Part shown: positions 22,418 to 31,805 of the stretch, one piece after another | Layout of the letters: every line of letters starts with the position of its first letter | How positions within the stretch are numbered: the stretch's first letter is position 1 | NCBI GenBank assembly: GCA_944387385.1 | Contig: CALXES010000002.1 | Location: 1 to 42,135 of the forward strand | Length of the DNA stretch: 42,135 nt | Direction of reading: 5' to 3' | DNA from: an uncultured Clostridia bacterium | GTDB lineage: Bacteria > Bacillota > Clostridia > TANB77 > CAG-465 | Position numbers and translations under genes: made by a program | The notes under the pieces: generated by a model | Seen by the model: only the letters and a program-made list of their open reading frames with translations | Told to the model about the DNA's origin: nothing | The model's database searches: none

Positions 22418-25186
22418 TTATTGTATATCATCTGCTGCTCTTGCATCAATATCATATAAAACTACTGTACCTTTTACAAAGTCATATAATTCTTGTGTAT
22501 CTATTGACCAAATCCCTTTTTCAAGCTGTAGTCTCAAACTTGTATTTTCATTTATTGCTTGACCTGGATTTGAAAATCCTAAATATCCTTCATAATCCCA
22601 CTGTGTTGTATTTACTGCAGAGCCAGCTGATTTATTTAAAGCACTATATGATATAGTTTCATTTAAGTTAGAATCATAACATGTTATATCGAATTTAACT
22701 GCAATATATCCATCTGTAAGTGCATCATTTATACTATCTCCACTTCTTACTGCTATTGTTGTATTAGGAAGTTTGAATTCACCATACCAAGATTGAATAT
22801 ATCCAGTATCATCAAGAGATATCATTGCGTCTGTTAAATAAAACTCTCCTGAACTACTTCCAATATTTAAAGCCTCTTTCTTCTTAGACAAGTAAGAAGT
22901 ATTAGATGTTGTACTTTCATTTTTATATCTATATCCATCATTAGGTGTAAAGTATATTGTATATCCGCTACCAACAAACTTTTTATATTTTCCGCTTTCA
23001 TCTTTAAAGTATAATTCTATATCTTTTATTAGTTGAGAACCATCTTTTGAAATATAATAATATGATGGTTTGATTTTTATTTTTCTTGAACTTGTTCCAC
23101 TAGAATCTGGCATATAATATCCAGTGGTTTTAAGATCAAATGCTATTCTATAACCTAACTTTGGAGCACTTATATAGCTTGCTGTTGTATGCTTATATGG
23201 TCCAAGCGGTAAAGTTTTAGTAGTTGAAGTACCATTAATATCAATATCTGATCTATCTTGTAGAACAGTATATTCTTTATTTGCTAATGTATACACATAC
23301 ATTTTTCTAATTCCAGAATAATAACTATTTTCAGACCTTTCATTAGTGTCTGTCTGTCTAAATACGCTCTTATATGCTAAGTCTGTACAGTCTGTTATCC
23401 TAAAGTCATATATTTTTGATGCAGTTCTTACTGTTACCGTCTTCATTGCAAAGTAATAGCCATCTCCATAAAGTTTCGCTCCACTTGTATATTGTGGATC
23501 AGTATGAGACTCAGAATACTCAATATCGTTTGAAAAATTAGCAGTATTATCCCCACTTGTAGTTAAATATTTTCTATTACTTGCATCCATTGTCTCGTCA
23601 AGTTGAATTGCTACTTCTTGATCAACAACATATTGTAATAAATCATTAGAATTCATATTTGAAGACGATGCAAGTATTATTATCTTATGATTCGAGGCAT
23701 CTCTTGATAAAGTCTCATTAGGTGCTACCTGACCATGAAAGTATGTATATCCATCTTGATAAGCAGCCATATTGGTCATTCTAATTGCTGTTCCTTTTTC
23801 ATAAATTCTTCCATTATGTATAACATCAAAATCAAAAATTAAATAGTAATAATTTACAAACCTAGACTTTTGCGCAGCCGTTATATTATTATAATAATTA
23901 AAATCTAAATCACCTTGACTAAGTCTTATTTCAAAAGTAGCATCATCAGCAAGAATAACAGTTGATGAGTTTACAGTAGAATGATCAATTGTTGCATTAC
24001 TAGTTGTAATAACTTGAGGATCATTTATTTTTACAGGTGTATATACATTTATATAATGATCATTTGTTGACTCATATTCTCTTGTTGAACCATATGTTCC
24101 ATTTAAAACATCATATTCTTGATATACAACATTTCCTTTTGCACTTCTAAGTCCATTTAAAGCATCTGAACTTATTACTATTCCAGCATTAAAATCTCCC
24201 TGTGAAGTATCATCTCCATCGCTCTTATCTATATCACCTTTACCAGGTAAAACAGTTGTATGCTTATCATTATAACTAGATACTAAGTCATTTAAAACTG
24301 TCGTTATTTGATCTTTATTTTCAACAATTATAGGAAATGTATCTCCAATACCAGAAATTGCTGCAGCAGGATCATTTCCTACTAGAGCACCAGTTATTTC
24401 AATTTCTCCGTTTTCACCAATATGTTTAGACTCTGATGATTTTAAATAAGCCTCTTGTAATCTGTAAACAGTAAAATTATTTACTCTATAACTTACCTTT
24501 CCATCAATTATTGTTTTTTCATATGATAAGTCCTTTATTACATATTTGGGTGTCTTAAAATATGGATATAACATTTCTCCTGACGGAATATATGTTACAT
24601 TTGAAGTAAGCTCTGCATCACTACCACTCCATACATTTGTATTGCTAAATAATTTGGGTGAAATATCATCAACAACATTTTCTGTATAATAAAAATCTAT
24701 TATTGTAACATCATTATTATTTGATTGAATTGTACTAACTTGAGCATTTGCTAAACTATTACCATATTCCATATCAAGCTTTGCTGTTCCCGCTCTAACT
24801 CCTGACTTTTTTTCTTCAGCAATACTATATGCTTCATCTAGACTTGGCTGAGTACAAATATTATATCCTAAGTATTCGTATTTAACTCCATTTACTTGCA
24901 TTACAAGAGTTTTTGTAATCTTCATTGTAGAAGATACCGAATAATTATAATACTCACTATATTCAATTGTTGTATCATCTGCTTTTGAATTACTAATTAA
25001 TGAACTACTCCCATTCTGATTTATCTCTTCTTGATTTGTATTTTGTAGCCCTGAAATTATTTTTCCAGTATCTTTATTTATATGTCTTATAAACACTTCT
25101 CTTCCACTATCATATGCATATACATTTGGAATAAATAATATTGTAAATGCTATAAACGAGAGAATAAATATTATTTTTTTCTTCAT
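22418..25186 (-). CDS. Large secreted protein at the end of the Tad-like operon
   Basis: 922 residues with a clean signal peptide (MKKKIIFILSF ... NVYA, cleavage near residue 24) and no other membrane helix, LPxTG or SLH motif. The mature part is acidic, beta-rich in appearance, and full of Ser, Thr, Asn and Tyr, as in adhesins or pilus-tip proteins. An internal segment (residues about 310-335) is a Gly/Asp-rich linker separating two halves. I do not recognise a domain with confidence. It starts one base after the SLH-like gene, so it is translated together with the pilus genes. I infer a surface or tip component, or a substrate exported by the system. Confidence 0.75.
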   Translation of the reverse strand: MKKKIIFILSFIAFTILFIPNVYAYDSGREVFIRHINKDTGKIISGLQNTNQEEINQNGSSSLISNSKADDTTIEYSEYYNYSVSSTMKITKTLVMQVNGVKYEYLGYNICTQPSLDEAYSIAEEKKSGVRAGTAKLDMEYGNSLANAQVSTIQSNNNDVTIIDFYYTENVVDDISPKLFSNTNVWSGSDAELTSNVTYIPSGEMLYPYFKTPKYVIKDLSYEKTIIDGKVSYRVNNFTVYRLQEAYLKSSESKHIGENGEIEITGALVGNDPAAAISGIGDTFPIIVENKDQITTVLNDLVSSYNDKHTTVLPGKGDIDKSDGDDTSQGDFNAGIVISSDALNGLRSAKGNVVYQEYDVLNGTYGSTREYESTNDHYINVYTPVKINDPQVITTSNATIDHSTVNSSTVILADDATFEIRLSQGDLDFNYYNNITAAQKSRFVNYYYLIFDFDVIHNGRIYEKGTAIRMTNMAAYQDGYTYFHGQVAPNETLSRDASNHKIIILASSSNMNSNDLLQYVVDQEVAIQLDETMDASNRKYLTTSGDNTANFSNDIEYSESHTDPQYTSGAKLYGDGYYFAMKTVTVRTASKIYDFRITDCTDLAYKSVFRQTDTNERSENSYYSGIRKMYVYTLANKEYTVLQDRSDIDINGTSTTKTLPLGPYKHTTASYISAPKLGYRIAFDLKTTGYYMPDSSGTSSRKIKIKPSYYYISKDGSQLIKDIELYFKDESGKYKKFVGSGYTIYFTPNDGYRYKNESTTSNTSYLSKKKEALNIGSSSGEFYLTDAMISLDDTGYIQSWYGEFKLPNTTIAVRSGDSINDALTDGYIAVKFDITCYDSNLNETISYSALNKSAGSAVNTTQWDYEGYLGFSNPGQAINENTSLRLQLEKGIWSIDTQELYDFVKGTVVLYDIDARAADDIQ

Positions 25187-25187
25187 A

Positions 25188-26510
25188 TTACTTCACTCCA
25201 CTTGAAATACTACTACTTGATTTTACAAGTAATGAGTATATACTTGCCTCTTTAACAAATAATGTTTCTGAAACACCATCTTTATTTAGTATACTATCAA
25301 TATATAATGTCATTTCATCATCATTATAAGTAATATTATCTCCTTCTAAATCATAAAAAAGAATATTCTTATCTGTATCAGATGATTCAATAACTAGTTC
25401 TAATTTTATTCTTACCCTATAATCTTGTCCATCAAAATATATACATGGAAGCTCAGCAGTAGCCTTTCCACTAAGTTTTATATGGTTTTCTTTTACATAT
25501 TCAACATATTTTTGTAAAATATTATCATCAAATTCTTCAAAAGCATATTTTTTTAATTTTCTTTTCATTTGCTCAATAGATATATCATTATAGTCAATAG
25601 ATAAAATATAATTATAATAGTTTTCAACATAGCTCTTTATTTGACCATAATATTGTTTATTATCTCTATAATAATCAACTGGCAAAATAAAACCTTCATT
25701 TGTACTACCACTAAATTCAATTTCGTATACACTCTTATCTACACTTGCTAAAGTGTATGGATACATATTGGCATTACTAGGAATTTTATCTTCATTTATG
25801 TTTATTCTTGCATCGCCCACTGTTATTGTATTATATTCTTCAGCAAAATTAACAATAAGCTCATTTAGTTTTCCTTTATAAAGTATTTTATTTCCATCTA
25901 TTCTACTAGTATTAGTAACTATTATTCCTGAATTTAATAAGTCATATATAGCAAGTTTTTGATCAGTATTATATGCATTAATATCTTTTACTTCAAAATT
26001 AGCTGAAGTATCTGGCTCAATATTTAATATTTTAGCTTTTACATTATATAACCAAACTAGTACCTCTTGATATTTTACTTTATCATCTGCATTTGAAGCA
26101 TCTATTTCTCCTTCTAAAACAATACCTTGTTTTTTAGCATATTCAACCCAAATAGCATTAGAATATGTCTCTTCTGTAGGAAGAGCTATTCCGTCTAACT
26201 TCGGAACATTATATAGACATGATAATATCATCTTAATCGCTTCAGATTTTGTTACCTTTTCACTAGTTTTAGCACTACCATTATCATATACTTGCGAAAA
26301 CCCATAAATATTCATTTTTTCTTCAAAGTGCTCATATTTACTGTATTTAGCACTAATTAAAATGTAACTTAAATATATAATACCAACAATTGCAAGTATT
26401 GAAAGAATAGTTATAATAGTCATTCTTATTTTATATTTTTTATTTTTTATTTTTCTTTCTTTTTGTCTTTCTTCATCGTTTTTATATGAAGGAACAAAAT
26501 TTTCTTCCAT
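25188..26510 (-). CDS. Membrane protein with SLH-like repeats in the Tad-like operon
   Basis: 440 residues. A basic cytoplasmic N terminus (1-28) is followed by a transmembrane helix (about 29-52) and an outer part. Residues about 75-225 look like three divergent S-layer homology modules: helix TKSEAIKMILSCLYN, then WVEYAKKQGIV, then YQEVLVWLYN, then DLLNSGIIV and a final helix LNELIVNF. Classical SLH domains bind secondary wall polymer, but the conserved TRAE motif is weak (TKSE only once). The C-terminal half is of unknown fold. It lies between a pseudopilin-like gene and the large secreted protein, so it may tie the appendage to the cell wall. Confidence 0.65.
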   Translation of the reverse strand: MEENFVPSYKNDEERQKERKIKNKKYKIRMTIITILSILAIVGIIYLSYILISAKYSKYEHFEEKMNIYGFSQVYDNGSAKTSEKVTKSEAIKMILSCLYNVPKLDGIALPTEETYSNAIWVEYAKKQGIVLEGEIDASNADDKVKYQEVLVWLYNVKAKILNIEPDTSANFEVKDINAYNTDQKLAIYDLLNSGIIVTNTSRIDGNKILYKGKLNELIVNFAEEYNTITVGDARININEDKIPSNANMYPYTLASVDKSVYEIEFSGSTNEGFILPVDYYRDNKQYYGQIKSYVENYYNYILSIDYNDISIEQMKRKLKKYAFEEFDDNILQKYVEYVKENHIKLSGKATAELPCIYFDGQDYRVRIKLELVIESSDTDKNILFYDLEGDNITYNDDEMTLYIDSILNKDGVSETLFVKEASIYSLLVKSSSSISSGVK

Positions 26511-26531
26511 TTAAGTTACACCTCCTCTACA

Positions 26532-27710
26532 TTATGGATTACATATTGGACATGGATAAAATCCAGTAAATGTTTGTTTTACACCATTTAGTGTTCCTGT
26601 TGTTATAGATGTAGCAGCTTCTTGTCTTGAAGTAGCATACCTTGGTGACATATCTGTAATTCTACAAAGTCGATATTCTGGGCAAGATATTACTTTATGA
26701 TACAAATTCATTTGAATTTGAGAATCAGTACTTGGTGCAGTAAAATAATACCTAGTTGTTTGATCTAAAGTACTTACCCCAAAAGCTTTTGTATTTAAAT
26801 ATTTATTTCCAACTGAAATTCCCTGAACAAAAGCTATAATTCCAACTCCATCAATCATATTATACATTTCTTCTTGAGTTGTAGCTGGAAAAGAAAAAGA
26901 GTATACCATTCCTGCTTGATTTGCATATAAGTTATTCTCATTAACTGCAAATGATAATTCACTTGATACAACTTCAGCAATAACTGATTGCTTCATATCT
27001 AATAAGTATGAAACAATTTCAGATTTTAAACTATCCTTATATTCAGAATCAACCACTCCCGAAATAAGCTCTGAGTTTCTATTATTGTCTTCTAAATAAA
27101 AAGTCTCTGCTTCAATTTCTTCATTATAAATATAATTATATCCTCTGTGAGTAATACTAGTATCCATTGTAAACTCAATTGTATGAACTGATACGACATT
27201 ATTAGATGCCACTCCCGATTGATATGTATACTCACCATTATTTCTTACAATTGAATATGTATATGTAAAGTATCTTTTAGGTTTTAGTACTCTTTTTACA
27301 GCACTTGTTCCGTCATCTGCTGTAACTGTTTCATTTTTAGAAACCCTAACGCCATCGTATTCTATAACCGCTACTGCTGGTACAAAAAGGTCAAAATAAG
27401 ATTCTGCTGTTTCGTTTCCTTTAATTCCTAGAGTATTATACATAGACTCAAAAAAAGCATCTACACCAACTTGTGCGTTTACATTTATTTTTTTATTATA
27501 TTTATCTGAGTATCCATAATCTATTTGTTTATCTTGACTTTCTACTTGTTTCATCTCATATGCTGCATCATCTAAAGACGATTCTATTATTTTTTGATAG
27601 TACATTTCCATCTCTTCCGCCTTTATTGTAAATGTAATGTTTATATATAATACCAGCATAAATGGCAAAATTATTGCAATAAAAACCAAAGCAAAATCTG
27701 TTATTTTCAC
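26532..27710 (-). CDS. Large pseudopilin-like protein with Cys-rich C terminus
   Basis: 392 residues: an N-terminal hydrophobic helix (about 6-28, FALVFIAIILPFMLVLYINI) preceded by only four residues, then an extracellular domain. This pilin-like topology resembles TadE/TadF-type minor pilins, though no TadE motif is clear. The C terminus has four cysteines (CPEYRLC and YPCPICNP), ending in a CPxC pair that could form disulfides or bind metal. It lies 11 bases after the preceding pseudopilin gene within the Tad-like operon. Likely a minor subunit; the exact role is unknown. Confidence 0.65.
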   Translation of the reverse strand: MKITDFALVFIAIILPFMLVLYINITFTIKAEEMEMYYQKIIESSLDDAAYEMKQVESQDKQIDYGYSDKYNKKINVNAQVGVDAFFESMYNTLGIKGNETAESYFDLFVPAVAVIEYDGVRVSKNETVTADDGTSAVKRVLKPKRYFTYTYSIVRNNGEYTYQSGVASNNVVSVHTIEFTMDTSITHRGYNYIYNEEIEAETFYLEDNNRNSELISGVVDSEYKDSLKSEIVSYLLDMKQSVIAEVVSSELSFAVNENNLYANQAGMVYSFSFPATTQEEMYNMIDGVGIIAFVQGISVGNKYLNTKAFGVSTLDQTTRYYFTAPSTDSQIQMNLYHKVISCPEYRLCRITDMSPRYATSRQEAATSITTGTLNGVKQTFTGFYPCPICNP

Positions 27711-27721
27711 CTTTTCACCTC

Positions 27722-28732
27722 CTAGTCTTCTGTTATTTTTATAGAACTATTTATTTTAATTATTATTGGGTCTGAATTAGCACTAGCATTTTTTGAGAAT
27801 TTTCCTTGAATTGCATTAGCTGGCAAAAAGCACCTAAATGTATTATAATCATTAGAAGAAAAATATGTATTTTGTTTACTTTCATCTAAATTAAACTCTA
27901 CTATATATTCACCTTCATCAGTACCGCTAGTTATAGAAGAAGGAGAAATAAAACAATTTGGTGCTGTTCCTACTAAACGAATATTATCTTTTAATTTACT
28001 AGCAATATTTGAATCATCCGAATTTAAAATTTTAACCTTATATTTAATAACTCTATCTTGTGAATTATCAAAACTATATTCTGGATAGCCTGTAATTTCA
28101 TTAATATCATTTGGATTTTCTAAAGTTAATGTAATTAATATATCACTCTGATAAAGTTGACTTATGTCTGTATTCTCCCAATTATTATTTTTTATAGTTG
28201 AACCATAACTAATATTAATTTTTTGATTTGTAGAATCAGATACTATAATATTCAATAAAGCAGTGGCCATAGTAGTATTTGTGTTTTTCAAAGTAACGTA
28301 AAATTTATCTCCAACATCTAAAAAAAACACATCGTTTTTTAAACTGTCATCTTTATCTATAATGTTACTTGTCTGTCCTGTTTCGTCATTGAATATATCC
28401 TTATTATAATATGATTTAAACTGTTCTATATAATTTGTTTGTCCATCATCAGTTGTAGGATTTTCAGGATCAACAGTATATACTTTCTTTTTAGCTTCAA
28501 TTTGAATATCATAAGAATTTCCTGTTGTTGCAAGTCTTTGAATAAATTTATCATACATATTTTGATCTAAATATCCATTTTCTGCAACTTCATCTACAAA
28601 CATTGTTACCGATTTAAGTGCTAAATTATATGACATATCATCTTGCCTTTCAAAGTAATTATATAAAGGAAGAATTATTAGCAATACAACAAGAAATATT
28701 ACTGCAACGACCATACTTAGTACATCTTTCAT
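27722..28732 (-). CDS. Pseudopilin-like protein, paralogue of the LamG pseudopilin
   Basis: 336 residues with an N-terminal hydrophobic helix (about 5-24) and an extracellular part. It is clearly related to the protein at 29642-31210. Both have a charged pair and DD(M/I)SY after the helix, then ALK, FVD, GY, MYD and NSYD in the same spacing. Later both share GD(K/E)FxVxxKNxNTTxAT. Here the C-terminal part is an unrelated beta-rich region instead of a lectin domain. The pair therefore shares an anchoring and assembly module with different tips. No prepilin-peptidase site (G|xxxxE) is visible. Confidence 0.7.
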   Translation of the reverse strand: MKDVLSMVVAVIFLVVLLIILPLYNYFERQDDMSYNLALKSVTMFVDEVAENGYLDQNMYDKFIQRLATTGNSYDIQIEAKKKVYTVDPENPTTDDGQTNYIEQFKSYYNKDIFNDETGQTSNIIDKDDSLKNDVFFLDVGDKFYVTLKNTNTTMATALLNIIVSDSTNQKINISYGSTIKNNNWENTDISQLYQSDILITLTLENPNDINEITGYPEYSFDNSQDRVIKYKVKILNSDDSNIASKLKDNIRLVGTAPNCFISPSSITSGTDEGEYIVEFNLDESKQNTYFSSNDYNTFRCFLPANAIQGKFSKNASANSDPIIIKINSSIKITED

Positions 28733-28747
28733 TTTCTTCCTCCTTTT

Positions 28748-29212
28748 TTACCACATCTCTTGAAGTTCTTCGTCTGTAGCTTTTGTTATATTCAAGTATG
28801 TTACATTATCATTGGTTCTATTATCAACAGATAATATATACATATTACTTGCTCCTATTTTTTCAATTACCTCTTTATAAGTCAAACTAGTACTATCTAG
28901 TATTAGTGGTGATTCATTCGATGTGTTTAAATTAATTGTAACTACAGTATCACTATTATAAGTCTCATCTGAAAATCTATCTTTTTTTACATAATTATAA
29001 TAATATGATACTACCTCTTGTCCTGTCAAAAGTAAGTTTCTATTTACTTCTCCAGTAATTGTTACAGCATCATTTCCTACTCTATGCATATACTCATAAG
29101 CCTCATCTGTATATGTCATAAGTGATGAAAATAAGAAAATAGTCAAAGATAAAGCCATTACAAATATCATTGCATAAACACCTAAATAAATCGCTTCATT
29201 TGCATTTTCCAT
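28748..29212 (-). CDS. Small pilin-like protein (ANEAIYLGV type)
   Basis: 154 residues: MENANEAIYLGVYAMIFVMA at the N terminus leads into a single hydrophobic helix (about 9-30), then a mixed alpha/beta extracellular domain. It resembles the N termini of three other small proteins of the operon, which read (N/S)KAIMIGV. The domain after the helix contains a Tyr-rich helix (VVSYYYNYVKK). Likely a minor pilin. It lies 15 bases after the following-paralogue gene boundary and 11 bases from its upstream neighbour, in one transcript with them. Confidence 0.68.
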   Translation of the reverse strand: MENANEAIYLGVYAMIFVMALSLTIFLFSSLMTYTDEAYEYMHRVGNDAVTITGEVNRNLLLTGQEVVSYYYNYVKKDRFSDETYNSDTVVTINLNTSNESPLILDSTSLTYKEVIEKIGASNMYILSVDNRTNDNVTYLNITKATDEELQEMW

Positions 29213-29223
29213 TTTTCCACCCC

Positions 29224-29628
29224 CTATATCTTAGTAAAAGTTATTCTAGTTTTTAAAAGTCCATCATACTCTACTTCTTCCACAACAGAATTAAATAAAT
29301 CTTCATATAATAAAAATCCATTATTATATTGTTCATCTAAATATGTAAGACCTTCTTGTGTATTTACTACCACATTATTATACATTATTACAACTAAGTT
29401 TTCATTATAATATTTATTTGCGCAATTGATAACATCAAGACCTGTTACTCTAGTATTATCATATGAAGCATACTCACCAAATCTATTACCAATTGTTGTA
29501 TCAGTAGTACCTATCTGTCTATATACATCTTTCATTTGAGAGAAGATAAACATTATACCAGATACTATCATTAATGTTACAAATAATCCAACTCCAATCA
29601 TTATAGCTTTATTTGCTGCTTCTCCCAA
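29224..29628 (-). CDS. Small pilin-like protein (KAIMIGV type)
   Basis: 134 residues. The N terminus MGEAANKAIMIGVGLFVTLM is nearly the same as that of the first pilin (31806-32294): both share KAIMIGVGLFVT. One hydrophobic helix is followed by a short outer domain with a GLDVINCANKYY helix that parallels GAKVKAAIDMY in the first pilin. This supports descent from a common pilin by duplication. Probably a minor pilin. No peptidase cleavage motif of the Flp or type IV class is seen. Confidence 0.7.
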   Translation of the reverse strand: MGEAANKAIMIGVGLFVTLMIVSGIMFIFSQMKDVYRQIGTTDTTIGNRFGEYASYDNTRVTGLDVINCANKYYNENLVVIMYNNVVVNTQEGLTYLDEQYNNGFLLYEDLFNSVVEEVEYDGLLKTRITFTKI

Positions 29629-29641
29629 AAGTACTACCTCC

Positions 29642-31210
29642 TTATTCTATTCCATATCTTTGCTTATCTATTTCATAGTTTTGTTTTATTTCTTCCTCTG
29701 TCAATGCTCTATTATATATTCTTATACAATAAATTGTTCCTTTAAACTGTGTTTGTGCACCAGCACCTGCTAAAGGATTTCCACCTATTACAAAAGTTGA
29801 ACCTGATGCAGGAGCCTTATATGTATCATTAAATGGAATTCCATCGACTTTACCATTTACAGACAATAACTGTGCATTTGTTTCATAAGCAAAATCATCA
29901 CCCTCTTGTTGTTCTAGTGCCATTGTTCCAACCGAACCAGAAACAGAGTAAATCTTATTTGCTTGAACAATTGTTGGAGCAACAACAGACGATATCTGAC
30001 TATCCTCATTTGAAGTATACACATCAAAAGAGAATTTTCCTCTTTTGCTTATATCTGTCGCATTTAGCTGATTAAATATAATTCCAGCTCCGCCATTATT
30101 TATACAACTAAGTACTGATTGTGAAGGAGTATCTACATCACTAACACTATCAAACTTAACTACCATTTCTATTGTCATCTGAGATGAGTTAAAATCATTA
30201 AGAGCTACATACTCTTTTCCAGTAAAGTGTAAACCATTATATATCCAACCAGACTCATCATTAAAGTCAAAACCAGATAAAATTGCATTATTTCCATTTC
30301 CACTTAAATCTTTCCATACACTTGCAGAATTAGAATGTGATGTTCCATCATTATATTCACCGTTTAAAAGAAGTACTAATCCTCTTGTTATATATGAATT
30401 TACAAGTGAACTTGTATTTGAGTCTGAATTATCATTTTCTGGATTATAATTTTTGCTATCATCTTCAACAGTCTTTTCTATATAGCCTTCACCTTTTACT
30501 GTACCACCATAATTTACATATATTCTAGTATTATTAGTATCAGCGGCACCTAAAGTTACTACATTATATATTGTAGTTGCAACAGTTGTATTTTTATTTT
30601 TTATTATAACGTTAAATTCATCTCCCTTATTCATTGTATAAACTTTTGTATCATGCTCTGGCATATAAATACTAGTTACTCCTGGTAAACTTCTATAGTC
30701 TAAATTCTTATATGTATCTAAACTCATATCTATATTTAATGTCTTATCTGTAGAACTGATAACATCCAAAATTTGCTCTTCTGTATATTTTTTTTCAGAT
30801 AAGTCATAAGCAAGTATAAGATTATTATATGTCCCAGCATTTGGTCCACTATCTATAACAATCTCACCATCTTCAAAATCTTCTTTATATAAATTATAAT
30901 CAAATTTACTTCTGATAGTTGACATATCATCGCTATAAGAATATATAACAGGATTATATTTTTTTGCAGTATGCTCCATATAAACATCATAGCTATTTTG
31001 AGTCACAGCAAGATCAGCAATAAATTCATCATACATCTCAGAAGTTATATAACCTCTTGAATTAACATTATCTACAAAATCTGTAGTTATCTTTAAAGCA
31101 AGAGCATATGATATATCATCCTTTTTCTCATATGCTATATATACAGGTAATATAAAAAAGATAACTACGGCTATTAGTATAGATACTACTCTTTGTAATA
31201 CTCCATCCAT
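29642..31210 (-). CDS. Pseudopilin-like protein with C-terminal LamG lectin domain
   Basis: 522 residues: N-terminal membrane helix (about 6-26), a pseudopilin module shared with the protein at 27722-28732 (residues 27-220), a Asn/Asp/Ser-rich linker (250-272), and a concanavalin-A/LamG-type domain (about 277-515). The LamG landmarks are VWKDLSGNGNNA (298-309), the beta-strand FTGKEYVALN, TIEMVVKFD, and the closing CIRIYNRALTEEEI (495-508). LamG domains commonly bind carbohydrate or extracellular matrix. The fusion puts a lectin on an exported pilus-type stem, which suggests an adhesive subunit. It starts one base after the preceding gene. Confidence 0.78.
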   Translation of the reverse strand: MDGVLQRVVSILIAVVIFFILPVYIAYEKKDDISYALALKITTDFVDNVNSRGYITSEMYDEFIADLAVTQNSYDVYMEHTAKKYNPVIYSYSDDMSTIRSKFDYNLYKEDFEDGEIVIDSGPNAGTYNNLILAYDLSEKKYTEEQILDVISSTDKTLNIDMSLDTYKNLDYRSLPGVTSIYMPEHDTKVYTMNKGDEFNVIIKNKNTTVATTIYNVVTLGAADTNNTRIYVNYGGTVKGEGYIEKTVEDDSKNYNPENDNSDSNTSSLVNSYITRGLVLLLNGEYNDGTSHSNSASVWKDLSGNGNNAILSGFDFNDESGWIYNGLHFTGKEYVALNDFNSSQMTIEMVVKFDSVSDVDTPSQSVLSCINNGGAGIIFNQLNATDISKRGKFSFDVYTSNEDSQISSVVAPTIVQANKIYSVSGSVGTMALEQQEGDDFAYETNAQLLSVNGKVDGIPFNDTYKAPASGSTFVIGGNPLAGAGAQTQFKGTIYCIRIYNRALTEEEIKQNYEIDKQRYGIE

Positions 31211-31211
31211 A

Positions 31212-31679
31212 TTATACTCCCCTTATAGTTATAATCATTGAACCTAAATCTTGATCTATTTCCTGTACACTAATTGTAAAGTCTTGGTTGTCCATAATAT
31301 ATCTTAAAGCTCTATTATATGCAGCTTTTCTAACACTAACTTCTTGTGAATTAAGATCAATATTATCTATATACTGAATATTTCCATTTTCATCTATGTA
31401 TTTTATATTCTGCACATTGATTGTAACATTTACATCTTGTTCATAATAACTTAATAAGTTTATTACACTTGTCCCTTTTATATAATTATTTGTGTTACTC
31501 ATAAGAAGAGTAGAATCAATATCTACACGATTTAGCGTATCAAAATTTTTCCCAGATCCAGCATTTCTTACTACATCTAAACTTGAATTAAAAAATAATA
31601 TTAAAGCAGATATAGTCATAATTCCAACAAAAGTTGTTACACCAATCATTATTGCTTTTGATACATTATCTTCATCCAT
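31212..31679 (-). CDS. Small pilin-like protein (KAIMIGV type)
   Basis: 155 residues. The N terminus MDEDNVSKAIMIGVTTFVGI leads into one hydrophobic helix (about 9-30), followed by an outer domain with the DVNVTINVQNIKYID strand and a C-terminal strand SMIITIRGV. It shares the KAIMIGV start with the other small pilins. A GGAGGAGAG ribosome binding site lies just upstream. It is the first gene after the hairpin that follows the putative major pilin. Confidence 0.7.
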   Translation of the reverse strand: MDEDNVSKAIMIGVTTFVGIMTISALILFFNSSLDVVRNAGSGKNFDTLNRVDIDSTLLMSNTNNYIKGTSVINLLSYYEQDVNVTINVQNIKYIDENGNIQYIDNIDLNSQEVSVRKAAYNRALRYIMDNQDFTISVQEIDQDLGSMIITIRGV

Positions 31680-31755
31680 TCTACTCTCCTCCTTTCTTAT
31701 AGCAACATTTTAAAAATAATATAAACTATTATCTTTAAAATATCTCTATATAATG

Positions 31756-31791
31756 TTCAAGGTATATAACTAAAAAATTATATACCTTGAA
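31756..31791 (-). other. 14-bp perfect RNA hairpin after the first pilin gene
   Basis: A perfect 14-bp stem (31756-31769 with 31778-31791) with an eight-base loop lies in the 125-base gap after the first pilin gene. On the minus strand the T run is in the loop, not after the stem, so it is a poor intrinsic terminator. It is better placed as an mRNA stabiliser, a processing site or a partial terminator that leaves more pilin transcript than downstream transcript. Confidence 0.65.
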
Positions 31792-31805
31792 ATTATTCAT
31801 AATTA

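Noticed and set aside
31756-31791. Intrinsic terminator after the first pilin gene
   Set aside because: On the minus strand the stem is not followed by a T run (the T run lies in the loop), so I list it as a hairpin of other function.
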